DNA from: Epichloe hybrida
Taxonomy: Eukaryota > Ascomycota > Sordariomycetes > Hypocreales > Clavicipitaceae
Assembly (NCBI GenBank): GCA_019022495.1
Contig: JAFEKR010000005.1
Coordinates: 2,170,001-2,234,000, forward strand
DNA: 64,000 bases
Reading direction: 5' to 3'
In this document: positions 49,200-61,002 of the stretch, piece after piece
Position numbering within the stretch: the first letter of the stretch is position 1
Layout of the letters: every line of letters starts with the position of its first letter
Made by a program: the position numbers and the translations under genes
The notes under the pieces: model-generated
The model's database searches: none
Seen by the model: only the letters and a program-made list of their open reading frames with translations
What the model was told of the DNA's origin: nothing

Positions 49200-49432
49200 T
49201 GTTAGAATCCTGCCGTAAGCATTTAACCGCATGCAGGCAACTTAGACACTAGGACCCACCTAACTAGTTACTTTTCCGGACCTTTAGTAAATACATAGTA
49301 TAGTTTATATAGGTAGATTACACACCCTATGGTACAGGTACTTAGTTATTTAAACCGTAGTCCGCGCCCTCTTACAGGGTCGGGCAACTCAATCCATACC
49401 TTCATTTCTGATCCTAGCTGCTCGGTCCAACA
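49200..49432 (+). repeat. Right LTR of the outer Copia element
   Basis: 233 bases. The last 100 bases are essentially unmutated (GTCCGCGCCCTC, CTCGGTCCAACA) and border normal-composition DNA. Confidence 0.92.
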
Positions 49433-49514
49433 ATTTGGGGGGTCCTGGGCCTGGGTCCTCCTTCCCGACGTCGTCCTAATAGGTGTCAGTGGGTGTCGGT
49501 GGGTGGGTGGGGTG

Positions 49515-49557
49515 AGCAGATGAGCGGATGGGCGGATGGGCAGATGGGCAGATGGGT
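49515..49557. repeat. Short tandem repeat, unit GATGGGCR
   Basis: About five imperfect 8-base copies. Confidence 0.75.
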
Positions 49558-50130
49558 CGCTGCCAACTCAACTTGGCCTCTCGCCGCCTTTCTGCCAGAA
49601 CCCCGTAGTTCCGTAGTTTCCGTACGGCGACTAATAAAGAAACGGCATGCAAACAACACAACACTCACCGCAACTGGCATGAGACGAAACGAGGACACAT
49701 AGACATCATCTGCCCCGAGAGGCTCGAGAGGGGCAGGGACGGGAACGCAACATTGTGATACCACCAAGAACAGCACAGCACACTGGCGCATCAGCAACCA
49801 CAGCAGGTGCGTGCGCGTGCGTGTGATGAAAACCCAAGCCTGACTGATCTCATACTGGCACTTTGCCAGAAAAGGAGATCCGATTTGACGACATACGCGA
49901 CCAGTCGGAGCCGCATGGTGCTTGATCGTGCTGGATGGTTGGCAGCATGCGTTGTTGTGCGAGCTGCACGCCGCCGCAGCAATATCAATCAGGACGTGTT
50001 TCAACCCGAACGGAAAAGGCATTTTGGAAGGGTTTTTCAGCAACAATTTGCAAGCAAAGACAAAAAGCGCACCTCGGCACCGCCTCCCAGGTCCCGTTTA
50101 TCCATCAGCCATGGCAAGCGAATGCACGCG

Positions 50131-50181
50131 CACACACGCCCACACGCCCACACGCCCACACGCCCACACGCCCACACGCCC
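50131..50181. repeat. Minisatellite, unit CACACGCCC
   Basis: Five to six tandem 9-base copies; in-frame readings give a Thr-His-Ala-Pro-type repeat, which explains the spurious long frames across it. Confidence 0.88.
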
Positions 50182-51441
50182 ATGCCCGTCGTTCACCAAC
50201 CTCGGGCTATTATTTCCTGGCCATAGAACCCAAACACCTCAAATCATGTCATATGTACATTCCACGCCCGTCATGTTATGACCAGCACAGCGCAGCGGCA
50301 CGGCGTGCGAGGAGCCCGAGTGCTGCGGCTATTATGGTCGGACCATCCTATGTTAGTTCCCAGGAATCTCGATATTTTTAAATTCTCTACTACGTACGGA
50401 TTTAAAATTGGAAACGGGCCAAAAATCGAGAATCACCGGAACGACCGGGAAAGGACCGCCAAAAGAAGCAAGGGATTATTACATCCGTCACAGGCCAAAC
50501 ACACCAGGGAAGGAAGAGGTTGACCAAATAAAAAACCCCCAAAAGGGCCAGAGGATGGAATCTGGGACCTTCACAGCCAGTGCCAGAGCAAGCATGAAAA
50601 CAAGGGGCCATCGACGCGGACAGGTTGCCATAATTCATGACTGCTCCAGTGTCTGCCATCAGGCTTGTCTGAGATGCGTCAGTAGCCTCGATCCACCAGA
50701 CTGACGCGGCCCTCTTCACCCCCGTTCATGTGAACTTCTCCATCTGCTCCATCTTTTGCCCCAAAAAAAACTCTCGTTTTCAGACCAGGGAAGTGAATGA
50801 ACCTGGAAGATTAATAGTCAATCTCTCTGCATGTGCTTCAATTCGTCAGCTTCAGTCGGCGCGGCAATGCCAGACATGACCGCAACCGAGCCCGACGCAA
50901 GAAGTTGGACACGCTTACTAACTTGCTACGAGAGGCGCCCCGATTCGTGCAGCGAAAAATCGCTCAGCAGTCAATGTCAACTTAGAGTTGGCTGTGTATT
51001 AATGATTTCAACGACAGCCCTTGTCGAACTCGAGTTCGAGGCGTGACACTTGAACGTCATGATCGCTGCAGATGCACCCCCCCCTGTCCGATATGCTTGA
51101 AATGCATGTAATGCCGGCCTTTTCTACAATTCAGTTCCCAATCGATCAATCGCGCCGTATAAAGTAATGAAGAATAAACATCTGTCAGTGGACAGCTAGC
51201 CCTAGGGTACCATGTCCCCGTCAGACTGGTCTCATGCACGCGGGACAGACAGCATACATATATGGCCCGGGCCCGAGCTGGCTCCATGCGGCGGGATTCG
51301 GGCGATGGAATTGAGGGGACGACGAAAGAGACGAAAGCCAAGCATTGAGATGGCCAAGGGTGCCCTGGGAGGCCTCGCTCGGGAGCGATCCGAAAAGGGG
51401 ACCCCGCTTCAGTGAGCTGTACCATTTTGGATTGATTGCGA

Positions 51442-51488
51442 TGACGAAGGTGACGAAGGTGACGAAGGTGACGAAGGTGACGAAGGTG
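51442..51488. repeat. Minisatellite, unit GACGAAGGT
   Basis: Five perfect 9-base tandem copies. Confidence 0.88.
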
Positions 51489-52942
51489 GCCGTGGCCGTG
51501 CCAGTTGCCGCATCGCCATTGCTCAGCGCCAAGAAACCGCGAGGGGGCATCAGAGCCACGCAACGGGCAGGGGGATGGCGCAGCATGGGCTTGAAGCCAA
51601 ACGCTAATGTACAAATTTCATGAAAGAGGCCAGTCAGCCAGCCAGCCATGGCCAGATGGAGAGATGGAGCTGGTGGGATGGAGCTCATGGCGCACATGGA
51701 CATGGGCATGGACATAAGGCCACACCACCAGTGGACAACATCAAAGACGGTCAAGGCCAAGGTGAAGAACTACACCGGTTTCGCCTATTGCGCTGTAAAG
51801 TTTCGATTCACGTCGTCCAGTTTCCCTGATCAGCGACGCTGGAAGACGAAGAAGGGAAGCTGCCTCGGTGACTCTAGCTCTTTGGCAGACATGTTTGTCG
51901 ATCAGCTCCAACTCCAACTCCAGGCGGCATCCGAGGCAGGCCGGGCGGGACAGCAGGAGGAGCTGAGCTTCACTGATCACATGCAGATCTGCTCTGGTCA
52001 ACCGCTCCGTCGTCAATCGCTCCGTCCATCCACGCTGGCGAGATCCAGGGGACTGACTGCCCTGCGCTAAAACAGTAGTGGTGGACCAGTAAGTAAATCG
52101 CTCATAGCCAGGAGCCTGAAATGCGCACTGCCACTACACCGGAGACAAGATTGCTTCTGTTGTTTATTAGCGGACGCTCCGTGGCTCAACATTGAACATT
52201 CAACACCGCTACTTGCCGCCCACCACCTTCCGTCCGCCGCAACCACGAAGAGTCCCCGAGGTCCCCCCCTTGTTGACTGGTGATTTTTCCTGTCGACGGT
52301 TTATCGAGGTTTATCGAGGCCATTTCGACAGACGCCCGTTCTTGATCCTTTTGTAGCCGTCGGCTGGACGAGCAAGCGACCCAGCCCGTGACTTGGTGTT
52401 TTCTCAAGCATTCGCCACTTTTCCGACCTAGCCTAGCACGTTAGTCGATTTCTTGCCGTTTTTGTCAGATTGTTACCCTGGCTGGGCCCGACCATGCCCG
52501 GACCGGTGGCCGAAATGGAGGTAGCTGCACTCGGCCAGTCTCACAACCGTAAAGCGGCCATGTAAGACGAACGGCTGATTCCATTGTCTAGTTTTTGAAT
52601 TGTGGAATATTGGAATTTTCCCTCTGGCAAAATTGGAATAACTCGCCACACGATGAGTCCATGCCGGTCTCGCTTGTCGCGTTTCCGCGTTTCGCCGACA
52701 GTATAATATAATTGCGCGTGCCTACGACTTGATTTTCACGTAGCTTGCCATTGCCACCTTTCTACGGCTCCGGATCGTCGCTGGTGTTGACTTGGACCGC
52801 TCTGTCGTGGAAACTTGTGGAAAGAGCTGTACTTTTGCCTCGGGGAAACTTTTTTCTCTTCAGGTTTTTTTTTCATCTTCCCGTACTATCCGTCCTTGCG
52901 TAGTTGCAGCTCTGGCCTGTGAGCCTCTTGGCTTTCACCATC

Positions 52943-55900
52943 ATGTCACAAGAAAAAGCTGCCGATCTGCAGGTCACGGAGCGTATTCGATGGAGAGATG
53001 AGGAAGAGGGCCACGGGCGCCGTAGGAGCCGCTCCAGAACTGGTCTTCATCGTTCTCATTCGACCGGATCGCTTGCCATTCGGAGTATTCACGGCAGGGC
53101 ATCGGTTGATCCTGGTGTAACGCTGCCGATCCAGTACCGCACCGTGTAAGTCAAACATTGCGAGACCTGAAACAAAACACGCAAAAAGTCTCCAGTTCTA
53201 ATGTCGCCCAAACCAGCTCGTTCCAAATCGAGGAATCCAAAGGCAAAGAGCGGGCAGAATTAGCCAGGGCCAGTGAAGTTGCGGCCAAAGGTAGGGAGGA
53301 GATTGCTAAATATCCTCCACCAGGAAAACTTCGACCAGTTTCTAATCGTTGCTCGCGCCGCAGATCTCAGTGACCTCGAATGGCACACGATTGCTCCTGG
53401 AGAAGTCACAGCGCGCTTAGTGACTTCACCTACGGTCGGTCTATCAGATCCTCAAGCAAAAAGACGCCTGCAGGAATACGGCAAGAATGCGCCATCACCG
53501 CCCAAAACGAACCGAGCTCTTACAATCTTTGGATACTTCTTCAAGGGTTTCGGTAGTATCTTATTGGTCGGTAGTATTCTGGTGTTTGTATCATGGAAAC
53601 CCCTCGGGGAACCCAATCCAGCAGTAGCCAACTTGGTAAGCAACGAAAGTCAAAGTCCCATTTCATCTTTCCAGGCGGCTGCCATGCTAACACTCATGCT
53701 GTGTCAAGGCGCTCGCAATCGTCCTGCTGGCTGTTTTCTTCATCCAGGCCGCCTTTACCATGTTCCAGGATTGGTCAACATCCCGAGTCATGTCATCTAT
53801 CAAGGATATGCTTCCAGAGCACTGCCAAGTCATGAGAGATGGCCAGGTGGCCGAACTTGCCGCGGAGGACCTTGTACCAGGAGATATTGTCCTCGTCAAG
53901 GCTGGCAACAAGCTTCCCGCCGACATGCGTTTCATCGAGGTGTCGCCCGAGACCAAGTTTGATCGATCGGTGTTGACCGGTGAATCTCGGCCCATTGCCG
54001 CCACGGTTGACTCCAGCGATGAGAACTACCTTGAAACGCACAACATTGGCCTCCAGGGAACGCACTGCATCATTGGATCTGCCACTGGTGTCGTCGTCGC
54101 GACTGCTGACCGTACCGTCTTTGGCCGCATCGCTACCTTGACGAATGAGCCCAAGACGCAGATGACTACGCTGGAGAGGGAAGTTTTGTACTTTGTCGTG
54201 TTCATTAGCGCAATCATGCTCACCATGATTATTGCCGTCGTCATCATCTGGTACGCATGAAGGTCTCCGTTGCGAAGCAGAAATTGCAAATAAACTTGAC
54301 TGACGTGGATTTTTCCAGGGCCGTTTGGCTCCGACGAGACCATCCCAACTGGATCAACGTGCCCACTCTCATTGTCAACTGCGTCAGTATTGCCGTCGCC
54401 TTTATCCCAGAGGGTCTCCCCATAGCTATCACAGCTGGCCTGACCATCACTGCCAACTTGATGAGGAAGAACAAGGTCCTGTGCAAGTCTCTCAAGACTG
54501 TGGAAACTCTTGGATCCGTGTCTGTGATTTGCTCTGACAAGACCGGCACGCTCACACAGGTAAGATTTCCCAGACGACAGGACCATTAAAGTTGACAGCA
54601 TGATGAACAACAATTGGTATATAGGGGAAAATGGCAGTTTCGGATTGCTCCATTGGCTCAAATAACCTCACTCTTGACGAACTGCGCGAAGTCATGGCCA
54701 GCAAGAACACCGAGAAGCTCGACGTGGCCCATACTTTTGGCCAGCTCGCATCCCTCTCTGCGCTGTGCAACGGAGCAGAGATGGATGCTGCCCAGGCTGA
54801 TATTCCAGTCGAAAAACGCAACATCTTTGGAGACGCCACTGATACTGCCGTGCTGAGATTCTCGGAGATTGTTGCCCAGGGAAACGTAAACTACTTCCGG
54901 TCTTGCTGGAAAAAGGTGTTTGAGCTGGCATTCAACAGCAAGAACAAGTTCATGATTCGTTGCTTCGCCATTGCACGACACGAGGCACTCGACCGCACTC
55001 TCACGAACCAAGACGCTACCGGTTTCAGAGACAATGATCTGTCAGTATTGCCCTACAAGACGAGCAAGTCAGAACATGCGTGCGTGCTTGGGGAATTGAG
55101 CCTGAACTGATGCCAGCATTACAGGCTTTTGACCGTCAAGGGAGCCCCGGACGTCTTGATCGAACGATGCTCGCACTACCTCGCCCCCTCTGGCGAGGTT
55201 TTCGAACTCACCAAAGAGGCCAAGGCCACCTTTGAGCATGTCAAAAACATGTACTCGTCGCAGGGCAAGCGGTGCCTGCTTCTCGCGAGGAAAATCCTCA
55301 GAGGCGGCGCCACACTCGAAGGAGAGGATCCCGGTTACGAGAAAAAAGCAATCGAGGAGGCAAAGACTGGAATCACCCTCGTCGGATTCGTGGCCATTGT
55401 TGACCCTCTGCGCCCTGAAATCCCCGAGGTTGTCTCTACTCTCCGTGGGGCTGGAATACGATTCTCAATGGCAAGTCTACGTCACGCCCTGAATCCCCCG
55501 AGTCTTTCTGACATGGCCGTGCAAAGGTTACCGGTGATTTTGCCCTGACGGCCCTCTCCATCGCCCGTGAAGCCGGCATCGTCACCTGCGTCCACGTAGA
55601 TGGCATGGCCCAGCTCGAACGGAGCCCCCTAGAGGACGGATCGACCTCGGGCGATACCGACGTGGAAAAGCAAGCGACTGCCTCCTCTGGGAGGGGTGCC
55701 CTGGTCATCAGCGGCCCCGAGTTGACCACCCTGACCGACCACCAATGGACTACACTGACGGAATACGAAGAGGTCGTCTTTGCCAGAACTACGCCAGAGC
55801 AAAAGCTGCGCATCGTCCGCGAGTATCAGAAGAACAGTGTCGTGGCCATGACTGGTGATGGCGTGAACGATGCGCCGTCTTTGAAGGCTGCCGATGTTGG

Positions 55901-56846
55901 CATCTCCATGGGCAGTGGCTCGGATATCGCCATGGAAGCCGCAGATATGGTGCTGCTCGATTCCTTCTCCTCGGTTGTTGTGGCTGTTCAATACGGGCGT
56001 GTCGTGTTTGATAACCTGAAAAAGGTCATTGCCTACCTGCTTCCCGCTGGTAGTTTCTCCGAGTTCTGGCCCGTCATGACGTCTGTGATTTTCGGTCTAC
56101 CGCAGATACTGTCCTCGTTCCTCATGATCATAATTTGGTATGTGCTTGCCTCTTCGGTAAAAGCTCGCTATGGGCATGCTCTCCGTCATGGGAAACGAGT
56201 GGCTAAGCCATACTAACACCCTGACAGTTGTTTCACCGACTGCGCCGCGGCCACCGTCCTGTCCTACGAAAAGCCCGAGGCGGACGTCCTCCTCCGCCGA
56301 CCCAGAAACGTCAAGAAGGACCGCCTCGTCAACTGGCAGCTCATCTTCCACGCCTACGCCATCATTGGTGTCACCGAGACCCTGGCCTCGTTTGCCATGT
56401 CCTTCTGGTATCTCCAGCGCAATGGCATTCCTTTCTCGGACCTGTGGTTCAGCTTCGGCGTCATCCCCTCCAACATCGACCCGGACTACTACACCGCGAA
56501 GCTGAACGAGGCGTCGTCCATCTACTTTGTCAACCTGGTAGTCATGCAGTGGTTCAATCTCATGGCCACGAGAACGCGCCGCCTGAGCATCTTGCAGCAC
56601 CCGCCGCTGTTCAACAAGGAGACGTCCAACTGGTACCTGTTCCCCGCCATCTTGTTCGCGCTGGGCATGGCTGCCATTTGGCTGTACATTCCCTCTATTC
56701 AGAATGTGCTTGGCACTTCTGGCGTGCCTGTAGAGCACTGGTTCTTGCCATTTGCTTTTGGCTTGTTTATTATTCTGATTGACGAGTTGAGGAGGGCTTG
56801 GGTCAGGCGCTGGCCGGAGGGGCTTTTGGCCAAGGCTGCGTGGTAG
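52943..56846 (+). CDS. P-type ATPase, Na+/K+-ATPase-like (type IIC)
   Basis: Membrane cation pump related to animal Na+/K+- and H+/K+-ATPase alpha subunits. Nine exons join in frame: 52943-53145, 53217-53290, 53364-53635, 53709-54250, 54319-54559, 54625-55040, 55125-55470, 55527-56137 and 56228-56846, giving 1,107 residues. Hallmarks in order: TGES (about 273), PEGLP in helix 4 (about 394), phosphorylated Asp 437 in CSDKTGTLTQ, KGAPDV in the nucleotide-binding domain, and TGDGVNDAP (about 807), followed by the C-terminal helices. The intron after 55,470 has a GC donor (GCAAGT). The helix 5 region reads AGSFSEFWP where animal pumps have a SNIPE-type motif, and helix 6 has CFTD where they have LGTD, so ion choice may differ. 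Yeast-type ENA (IID) and PMC1 (IIB) pumps are less likely given the motif set. Confidence 0.92.
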
Positions 56847-58762
56847 ATGGTCTGGCTTTTTTTTTTCTTCTTCCTTTTCTGTTTTCTTCTCCTTCTTCTT
56901 TGGTGCCCAGGCGCATTCATTTACCCTCCCAAGTTTTGCCCTACATAGAATAGGAACAGACATGTCCATAGAATGAGAGGCACGAAGAGTTCACTATAGG
57001 TATCGAGTCCGAGGCACATGTACTAAAATCAATTGTCTTTCCATGTCCAAAGCCTCGACTCACCCATTTCACAGTGCGACGGACCTCTGCCATTATGTTG
57101 GAAAAAAATTTTCCGGGAAAAAAGTCACGTCTCGGACCATCTTTTGTGCACGGAATTGTTGACCTTTGTGCGGATGTTTTCCAGCCAAGGATGATTGTTC
57201 CTGTCCAAACGTTAGTAACCGTGACCGAGGATTTCCCTAGCTCCATCGGGAAGCCTTGTTGCGGGAACGACTGCGAGGCCGGTGCCGCGGCGCGTCACAG
57301 CTACTCGACAAGATCAAGATGTGAATGTCATGGAATCAAACATGATGCTTCGGTGGGGTTTCTCAAACCACGCCGTTTCATCCGTGTCATTTATTCATTC
57401 TTGGTCTATTCTTCGTCAGAGACGGTCTTGTGCCGCCGGGCTTTTTCCGACTCTTGACGCACGCGACGACGCGGGGCGGGGGGGGGGGGTTGATTTCTGA
57501 AACGGCCGGTCGACCCGATGGCTTGCACTTGAGCTCCGGAGGGCCCCGGAAGGGGCTCCGGACGGCATGGATGAGGGGCTGAGATCCGAAACGACGACTC
57601 AAACGATAGGGCCAGCAGAAGACAAAGGAACCCGAGTAATGGCGGGTGAGGCAGGGGTGTGTGTGTGTGTGGCTGACCGCCGGGGAATTATCTACGTGGT
57701 GATGGCACGAGCATTGGGAAAGACGACATCAGAGGAACGCAAGGCCGACTTTACGATGCGAGAGAAGCAGAAAGGGACAAAGAAAGAAAGGGGAAAAAAA
57801 AAAACACGGGAAAGCGCAAAAGCGAAGCGCGTTTATTTCCCCGTCACAACGCCAGTGGGTGAGACTTCTCGGCCGAACGTCCGCGATTCGGCGAACGGCG
57901 ATGCCAGAACTTTGGCTTCTTCTTCTTCTTCTTCTTCCTTGCCGAAGACGGGACGAATCGCACGCCGTGTAACAAGGCTAGTTTACGAAAAGTCATCACG
58001 ATCGATGGGATGTGACTGACACATGCCATCCGTAATGCATAATCCATGCCAAACAGGAGAAAGAATCGGCCGAGTGTGGAGAAACGATGACCTCTCCCCA
58101 AGAAGCGCCGCATGTCACCTCATTGCGAGGCCGGCCTGCTTGCAAGTTACAGCCCAGCCCCGGGATGAAGAACAGACGGGGCGTAGAAAAGAGGGGGGAA
58201 AGAACAAGATGACGAGAAATTCCCGCCCGGTACTTCCTGTTACGGAATCGCGTAGTCAACGTGCTTTTTTTTTTTGTTCCCCAGAGGAGGCGAGGGTATG
58301 TCGCATGTTGTAGTCCGCGGTGGGTTCAGATCGGATGGAAAACCCCCTTTTGCTGTTGCGCTTGGTGCAGAGCAGCGAGTCCGTCTCTTGGTAGCTCGTT
58401 CCACCGTGTCCAGTGTCCACCACGATGCGACGGAGGTCGTAACGGAGATTGGGTTTGATCTGAATGAGACTGCTGCCGATTTTCAAGACGGGTTGACTCG
58501 CGTAGAGATGTCGAATATATAGAATGGCCTGCATGTCGAGAGAGGACCGAGGAGCATCTTGTTGTCACCACCATTCTTTCGCCCTTCTCTAATATTCCAA
58601 TATCCTGGCGATTTGGACTTGTCCTTTTTCCTTTGCATCCTGCTATTTTTGTCCTGACGTGTCGGTCGTTTTTTTTTTTTTTCCCACTCCTTTCCTTTTC
58701 TTTTCCTTTTCTTCCTCTCAAGACGGCAGGTCTCCGTCAAGTTATCTTGAAAGCTTTGCAAG
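56847..58762. other. Intergenic region upstream of the secreted protein gene
   Basis: No supported gene in about 1.9 kb. It contains a G-run near 57,475-57,490, a GT repeat near 57,657, poly-A and poly-T runs, and a C/T-rich leader (58,660-58,730) just before the next ATG. Open frames on both strands lack motifs. Confidence 0.4.
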
Positions 58763-60208
58763 ATGGGTGTTCTCTCTACGCTTTTGGCTGCTTCTCCTTT
58801 GCTGGTCTTGGGAAACTGCCATGCAGTCATTACCAATGCGCAAGGCCTTGACGGGTCTCCCGCTAGTGTTGGTTTCCAAGGTAGGTTCATCTAAACAACC
58901 TGTCAACATAGTCCACGGGTATAGTTTGGCAGCTAATAGCAACCCCCCCCCCCTTTTGAAGTCGACCCCGCGATTGCTAGAAATTGCATCAGCATCAACC
59001 CTTGCCAGCAGGACTCTACCATCATTCGAGATGCCGAGATCAAAGCCAATATCGTCAACACGTGTGGACGCACAGAGCTCAAGGGAAACATTGACGTTGG
59101 GGAAAACACTGAGAATGCCCTGGCCTCGAAGGCCGTGACGCAAGTCAAGGCTGGGAGCGAAGTCACAGTCACCCTCCACCAGGTCAACGCCGATGGTGCT
59201 GGCCCCTATGTTTGCGACATTGACATGACCAGCAACGCCGGTGTCAAGTTCACCGTAAGTTATGTGACGCTTGGCTATGTTTCTTTCATGGCGAAACAAG
59301 TAGCTGACAAGAAGGCTTCAAGAACCTCACCGTCTTGAACAACGTGCCTGGAGCCAACGGTCTCTCTCAGGCCAAAACACAGGCTTTTAACCTCACCGTT
59401 CAAATGCCCAATAACCTCGACTGCTCCGGTGGTAAGTCTTGGCTTGTTCTCTTCCGCTGCCTCGCTCGGCAAGGCTACACGAATCTAATCTAACCGGTGA
59501 TACATCATGTTAGCTTCATCCGGAAATGTTTGCACGGTTCGCTGTCGCAACAACGCCGTCGCCGGTCCTTTCGGCGGCTGCTTTGCGGTCCAGCAGGTGG
59601 ATAACAGAAAGACGGTCAACTCCCCCGCTCAGATCGACACCGCTCAGAGCTTCACCAACGTTCAGGAACAGGTGGTGAAGAACCAGGCCGACTTCCAGGA
59701 CGCCGTGAAGGCCAATGAGATTGCTGGTTCTAACGAGGCCGCGCAGAATCTCGCTGCTGTCAACGCTCTTCTCAAAGAGAGCGTCGTCACCAAGCCGGCG
59801 CCTCAGCAGACGCCAACTGTGATTAATGAGGAGCCCCCCCCTCAGCAGACGGGCGGCAACCAGGGTGGAAACAACCGCGGAGGAAACCGAGGCGGCAATC
59901 AAGGTGGAAACCGAGGTGGAAACCGAGGAGGCAACCAAGGCGGTAATCGAGGAGGCAACCGAGGAGGCAACCGAGGAGGCAACCAAGGAGGCAAACAAGG
60001 CGGTAACCGAGGAGGTAAGCAGGGTGGAAACCGAGGGGGCAACCAAGGAGGCAACCAAGGCGGTAATCGAGGAGGCAACCGAGGAGGCAACCAAGGAGGC
60101 AACCAGGGCGGTAACCAGGGCGAAAACAAGGCTGGAGCGAACAGAAGCCGAAACGGTGGTTCTACGGACGGAGGCAACCGCAATGGCAATGGAGGCGTCA
60201 AAAACTAA
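58763..60208 (+). CDS. Secreted Gegh16/CAS1-like protein with Gly/Asn/Arg repeat tail
   Basis: Member of the fungal Gegh16/CAS1 (appressorium-associated, DUF3129-type) secreted family; biochemical activity is unknown. Four exons: 58763-58880, 58962-59254, 59323-59431 and 59514-60208, giving 404 residues. A signal peptide (MGVLSTLLAASPLLVLGNCHA) precedes the mature start near VITNAQG. The core has paired Cys in NCISINPCQQ, CGRTELKG, YVCDIDM, DCSG and CTVRCRN...GGCFAVQQ, as in the family. A Gln-rich helix-like segment follows. Residues from about 307 are a low-complexity tail of more than 20 copies of GGN(Q/R) type (59,853-60,120), ending in a basic Asn/Arg/Gly end. The tail is longer than I recall for the family and would be disordered and cationic, possibly binding wall or surface polymers (inference). 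Introns have GT and AG ends. Confidence 0.85.
59853..60120 (+). repeat. In-frame tandem repeat coding for GGNQ/GGNR units
   Basis: Roughly 22 copies of a 12-base unit like GGAGGCAACCGA inside the last exon of the secreted protein. Units vary at codon third positions, so the repeat is kept at the protein level. Confidence 0.9.
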
Positions 60209-61002
60209 AAGACTTGAGTGCCGAAGCGACACTAGAGAGAGCTCAGAACATGGTCGATGTCAAGCAGACTGTACACCACCATATATAAAACTTAGTACGT
60301 GATAATGATTTACTGTTCAAACGAGAGAAGTGTTGCATGGAACGCTGGGCATGTTTGAACAACTTGGCCTCGAAAACGATGGACGTTGCCGCAGAGTGTG
60401 CGGAGGAAAGGATGACACTCGGGCGTATGTCGGAGAGGCTCTCGGCGACGAACCCGATCCTCGACCCGGGGAACGTACGGACTCGGGCATCGGTTAATCG
60501 GGGGACGGATGCTGGAAAAAGACGGGAATCGGCGCAATGGGCTCCGGCACCTCCGCGTGTGCCTCCGCGTGTGCCTCCAATTTGTTGGGCAAGTTCAAAC
60601 TCTGCCCGCCCTATCACAGCATCGCCCGCACGGCAAGTGGGGAACATCCCCAGTGACATTGCGAGATTATAAACAAATGGTCTCGTCTCCCACGGAGCAG
60701 CATTTCCTTCGCCTCTCCCAACAAATACCGCAGCACGCTTTACATCGAAAGACAGGTTACAAGTCGAATCACATCGCCCAACTCCTGTTACTACTACTCT
60801 ACTACTGCTACTACCACAGCCCGATTGGTACGCGACCAGCGTCCGAGGAGCCAAGATGCCTTTCGCAATGGAACTATATTCAGGTCGAGGTAAAGTGAAC
60901 CAAGAATGCAACCGGGTGTTCAATCTATGTTCCTGTCAACGCCCAACTCGTTCTTTGGCGCACGATCCCAGATCCCTTCAGCCCTCGTCAGAACAGTCCA
61001 TG
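60209..61002. other. Intergenic region and upstream part of the THI5 leader
   Basis: No supported gene. A run of CTACTA and CTACC repeats lies near 60,785-60,820. An ATG at 60,856 opens a short upstream frame. A GTAAAG donor-like site is at 60,890. Confidence 0.4.

Larger units (their letters stand above)
27214..49432 (+). mobile_element. Outer Copia-type LTR retrotransposon carrying nested insertions
   Basis: LTRs of 233 bases (27214-27446 and 49200-49432) begin TGTTAG and are flanked by the direct duplication ATTTG (27209-27213 and 49433-49437), so the whole 22.2 kb entered as one site. The element's own sequence lies at 27447-27733, 37713-38372 and 45180-49199, about 5.4 kb in all. Pol remnants include a Copia reverse transcriptase around 47,850-48,110: YLKLLSALY, then a catalytic YVDD box mutated to YVNN near 48,090. 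A purine run (AGGGGG) precedes the right LTR. Every coding part is broken by TAG and TAA codons from C-to-T change. It is inactive. Confidence 0.92.
49433..52942. other. Intergenic region without a recognisable gene
   Basis: About 3.5 kb of normal composition between the transposon block and the P-type ATPase. Short open frames are plentiful but carry no motif, and several owe their length to minisatellites. The last 500 bases, T- and C-rich, are probably the ATPase promoter and leader. Confidence 0.4.

Noticed and set aside
27214..49432. Possible host genes inside the AT-rich block
   Set aside because: Every recognisable coding remnant belongs to Copia or Gypsy pol/gag; stops are too dense for any host gene.
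50131..50181. Telomere-like or centromere-like repeat
   Set aside because: The CACACGCCC unit is a short local minisatellite unlike the fungal TTAGGG telomere repeat.
56097..56969. 290-codon antisense frame opposite the ATPase 3' end
   Set aside because: Mirror of a GC-rich coding exon; the sense strand is clearly the gene.
59516..60232. 238-codon antisense frame opposite the secreted protein
   Set aside because: Produced by the GGN repeat read backwards; Val/Ser/Ala-rich with no independent evidence.
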